NCBI GenBank assembly: GCA_030629865.1
Contig: DAOVOC010000066.1
Location: forward strand, 1 to 5,384
DNA length: 5,384 nucleotides
Reading direction: 5' to 3'
Origin: a bacterium
GTDB taxonomy: Bacteria; Babelota; Babeliae; Babelales; GCA-2401785
A program made the translations under genes and the position numbers. A model generated the notes under the pieces. It made no database searches, had not been told where the DNA came from, and saw only the letters and a list, made by a program, of their open reading frames with translations. This document shows positions 5,111-5,384 of this stretch, piece after piece. The stretch's first letter is position 1. Each line of letters begins with the position of its first letter.

Positions 5111-5157
5111 GAAAAAACACGCGGCAGGGATTCCCACCGCGTGTCGAATTTTTTTGG
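5111..5157. terminator. Bidirectional intrinsic terminator after the histone H1-like gene
   Basis: ACACGCGG (5117-5124) pairs with CCGCGTGT (5137-5144). An inner stem GGG/CCC (5127-5129 with 5133-5135) closes an ATT loop. A purine A-tract lies on the left and CGAATTTTTTT on the right, so both strands have a stem followed by a T-run (TTTTTTCTTTTC on the minus strand). It ends the minus-strand histone gene and could also block plus-strand read-through. Confidence 0.85.
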
Positions 5158-5173
5158 GAGTCGGTAAATCAAA

Positions 5174-5384
5174 TTACCTTTTTCTTGCCGGTGCTCTCAT
5201 TTTATGAGTACGGCCTTTGTGGCTATGTGCTTTTTTCTTGGTTACTTTGCGTTTTGGAGCGGCCTTTTTAGCAGTTTTTTCCTTAGCTGACCATTTTTTC
5301 TTAGGAGCAGCTTTTTTCTTGGCTACTTTGCGTTTAGGAGCAGCCTTTTTCGCAGTTTTTTTCTTAGGTGCAGCTTTTTTCTTA
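5174..5384 (-). CDS. Histone H1-like lysine-rich DNA-binding protein, C-terminal part (5' end outside window)
   Basis: The frame enters from the right edge and gives 69 residues to TAA 5174-5176. The sequence is almost only Lys, Ala, Pro, Arg and Thr, built from KKKAAPKKK and TAKKAAPKRKV blocks. A longer repeat appears as residues 1-21 and 22-48, the second carrying a WSAKEK insertion. The tail is KAHSHKGRTHKMRAPARKR. Such tails resemble eukaryotic histone H1 C-termini and bacterial H1-like proteins (chlamydial Hc1/Hc2 and similar), which bind and compact DNA through charge. A folded N-terminal domain, if any, is not visible. A ribosomal protein extension or another basic nucleoid protein remains possible. 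Terminator 5111-5157 lies 17 bases past the stop. Confidence 0.8.
   Translation of the reverse strand, partial: KKKAAPKKKTAKKAAPKRKVAKKKAAPKKKWSAKEKTAKKAAPKRKVTKKKAHSHKGRTHKMRAPARKR

Noticed and set aside
5174..5384. Lys/Ala/Pro repeats as a CRISPR or tandem DNA repeat array
   Set aside because: The periodicity follows codons for a lysine-rich tail, with no unique spacers and no palindromic repeat units.

Overview
The window is AT-rich (low GC, not counted) bacterial chromosome. It has small secreted proteins, a lysine-rich histone H1-like protein, an insertion sequence end, a decayed gene and gene fragments, and one housekeeping RNA gene. This fits a host-associated or intracellular lineage, for example Dependentiae/TM6 or Chlamydiae-like bacteria. 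No marker in the window fixes the phylum, so this is inference only.

Layout. Bases 1-172 are the 3' end of an IS30-family insertion sequence: the transposase C-terminus plus the presumed right inverted repeat. It interrupts a minus-strand gene for a secreted protein, leaving the signal peptide at about 173-255. A second minus-strand exported protein (376-1176) has a long charged coiled-coil region and two C-terminal membrane segments. A shared upstream region separates it from a tandem plus-strand pair of paralogous ABC-2-type permeases (1332-2105 and 2116-2880), joined by a Shine-Dalgarno that overlaps the first stop codon. No ATP-binding subunit is present.

Bases 2881-3456 are a scrambled interval. 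It holds a minus-strand small secreted protein gene whose lysine-rich tail continues in another reading frame, a GC-rich hairpin terminator, and a repeat of the last 12 codons of the second permease. From 3457 to the end everything lies on the minus strand. In transcription order this is a histone H1-like gene (5' part outside the window), a bidirectional hairpin terminator, a small hydrophobic membrane protein with a GTG start, the RNase P RNA gene rnpB, and a membrane-anchored protein with three PASTA domains.

Functional picture. The best-supported element is rnpB, recognised from its conserved regions, a 10-bp P1 helix and a P4 helix with matched substitutions on both strands. The permease pair probably forms a heterodimeric export channel with an ATPase encoded elsewhere. 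The PASTA protein is probably an envelope protein that binds peptidoglycan. The most unusual features are the duplicated histone-tail/terminator module and the interval flanked by copies of a permease 3' end. Together they suggest recent duplication, insertion and decay. I did not find convincing evidence for a complete new defence or mobile system.
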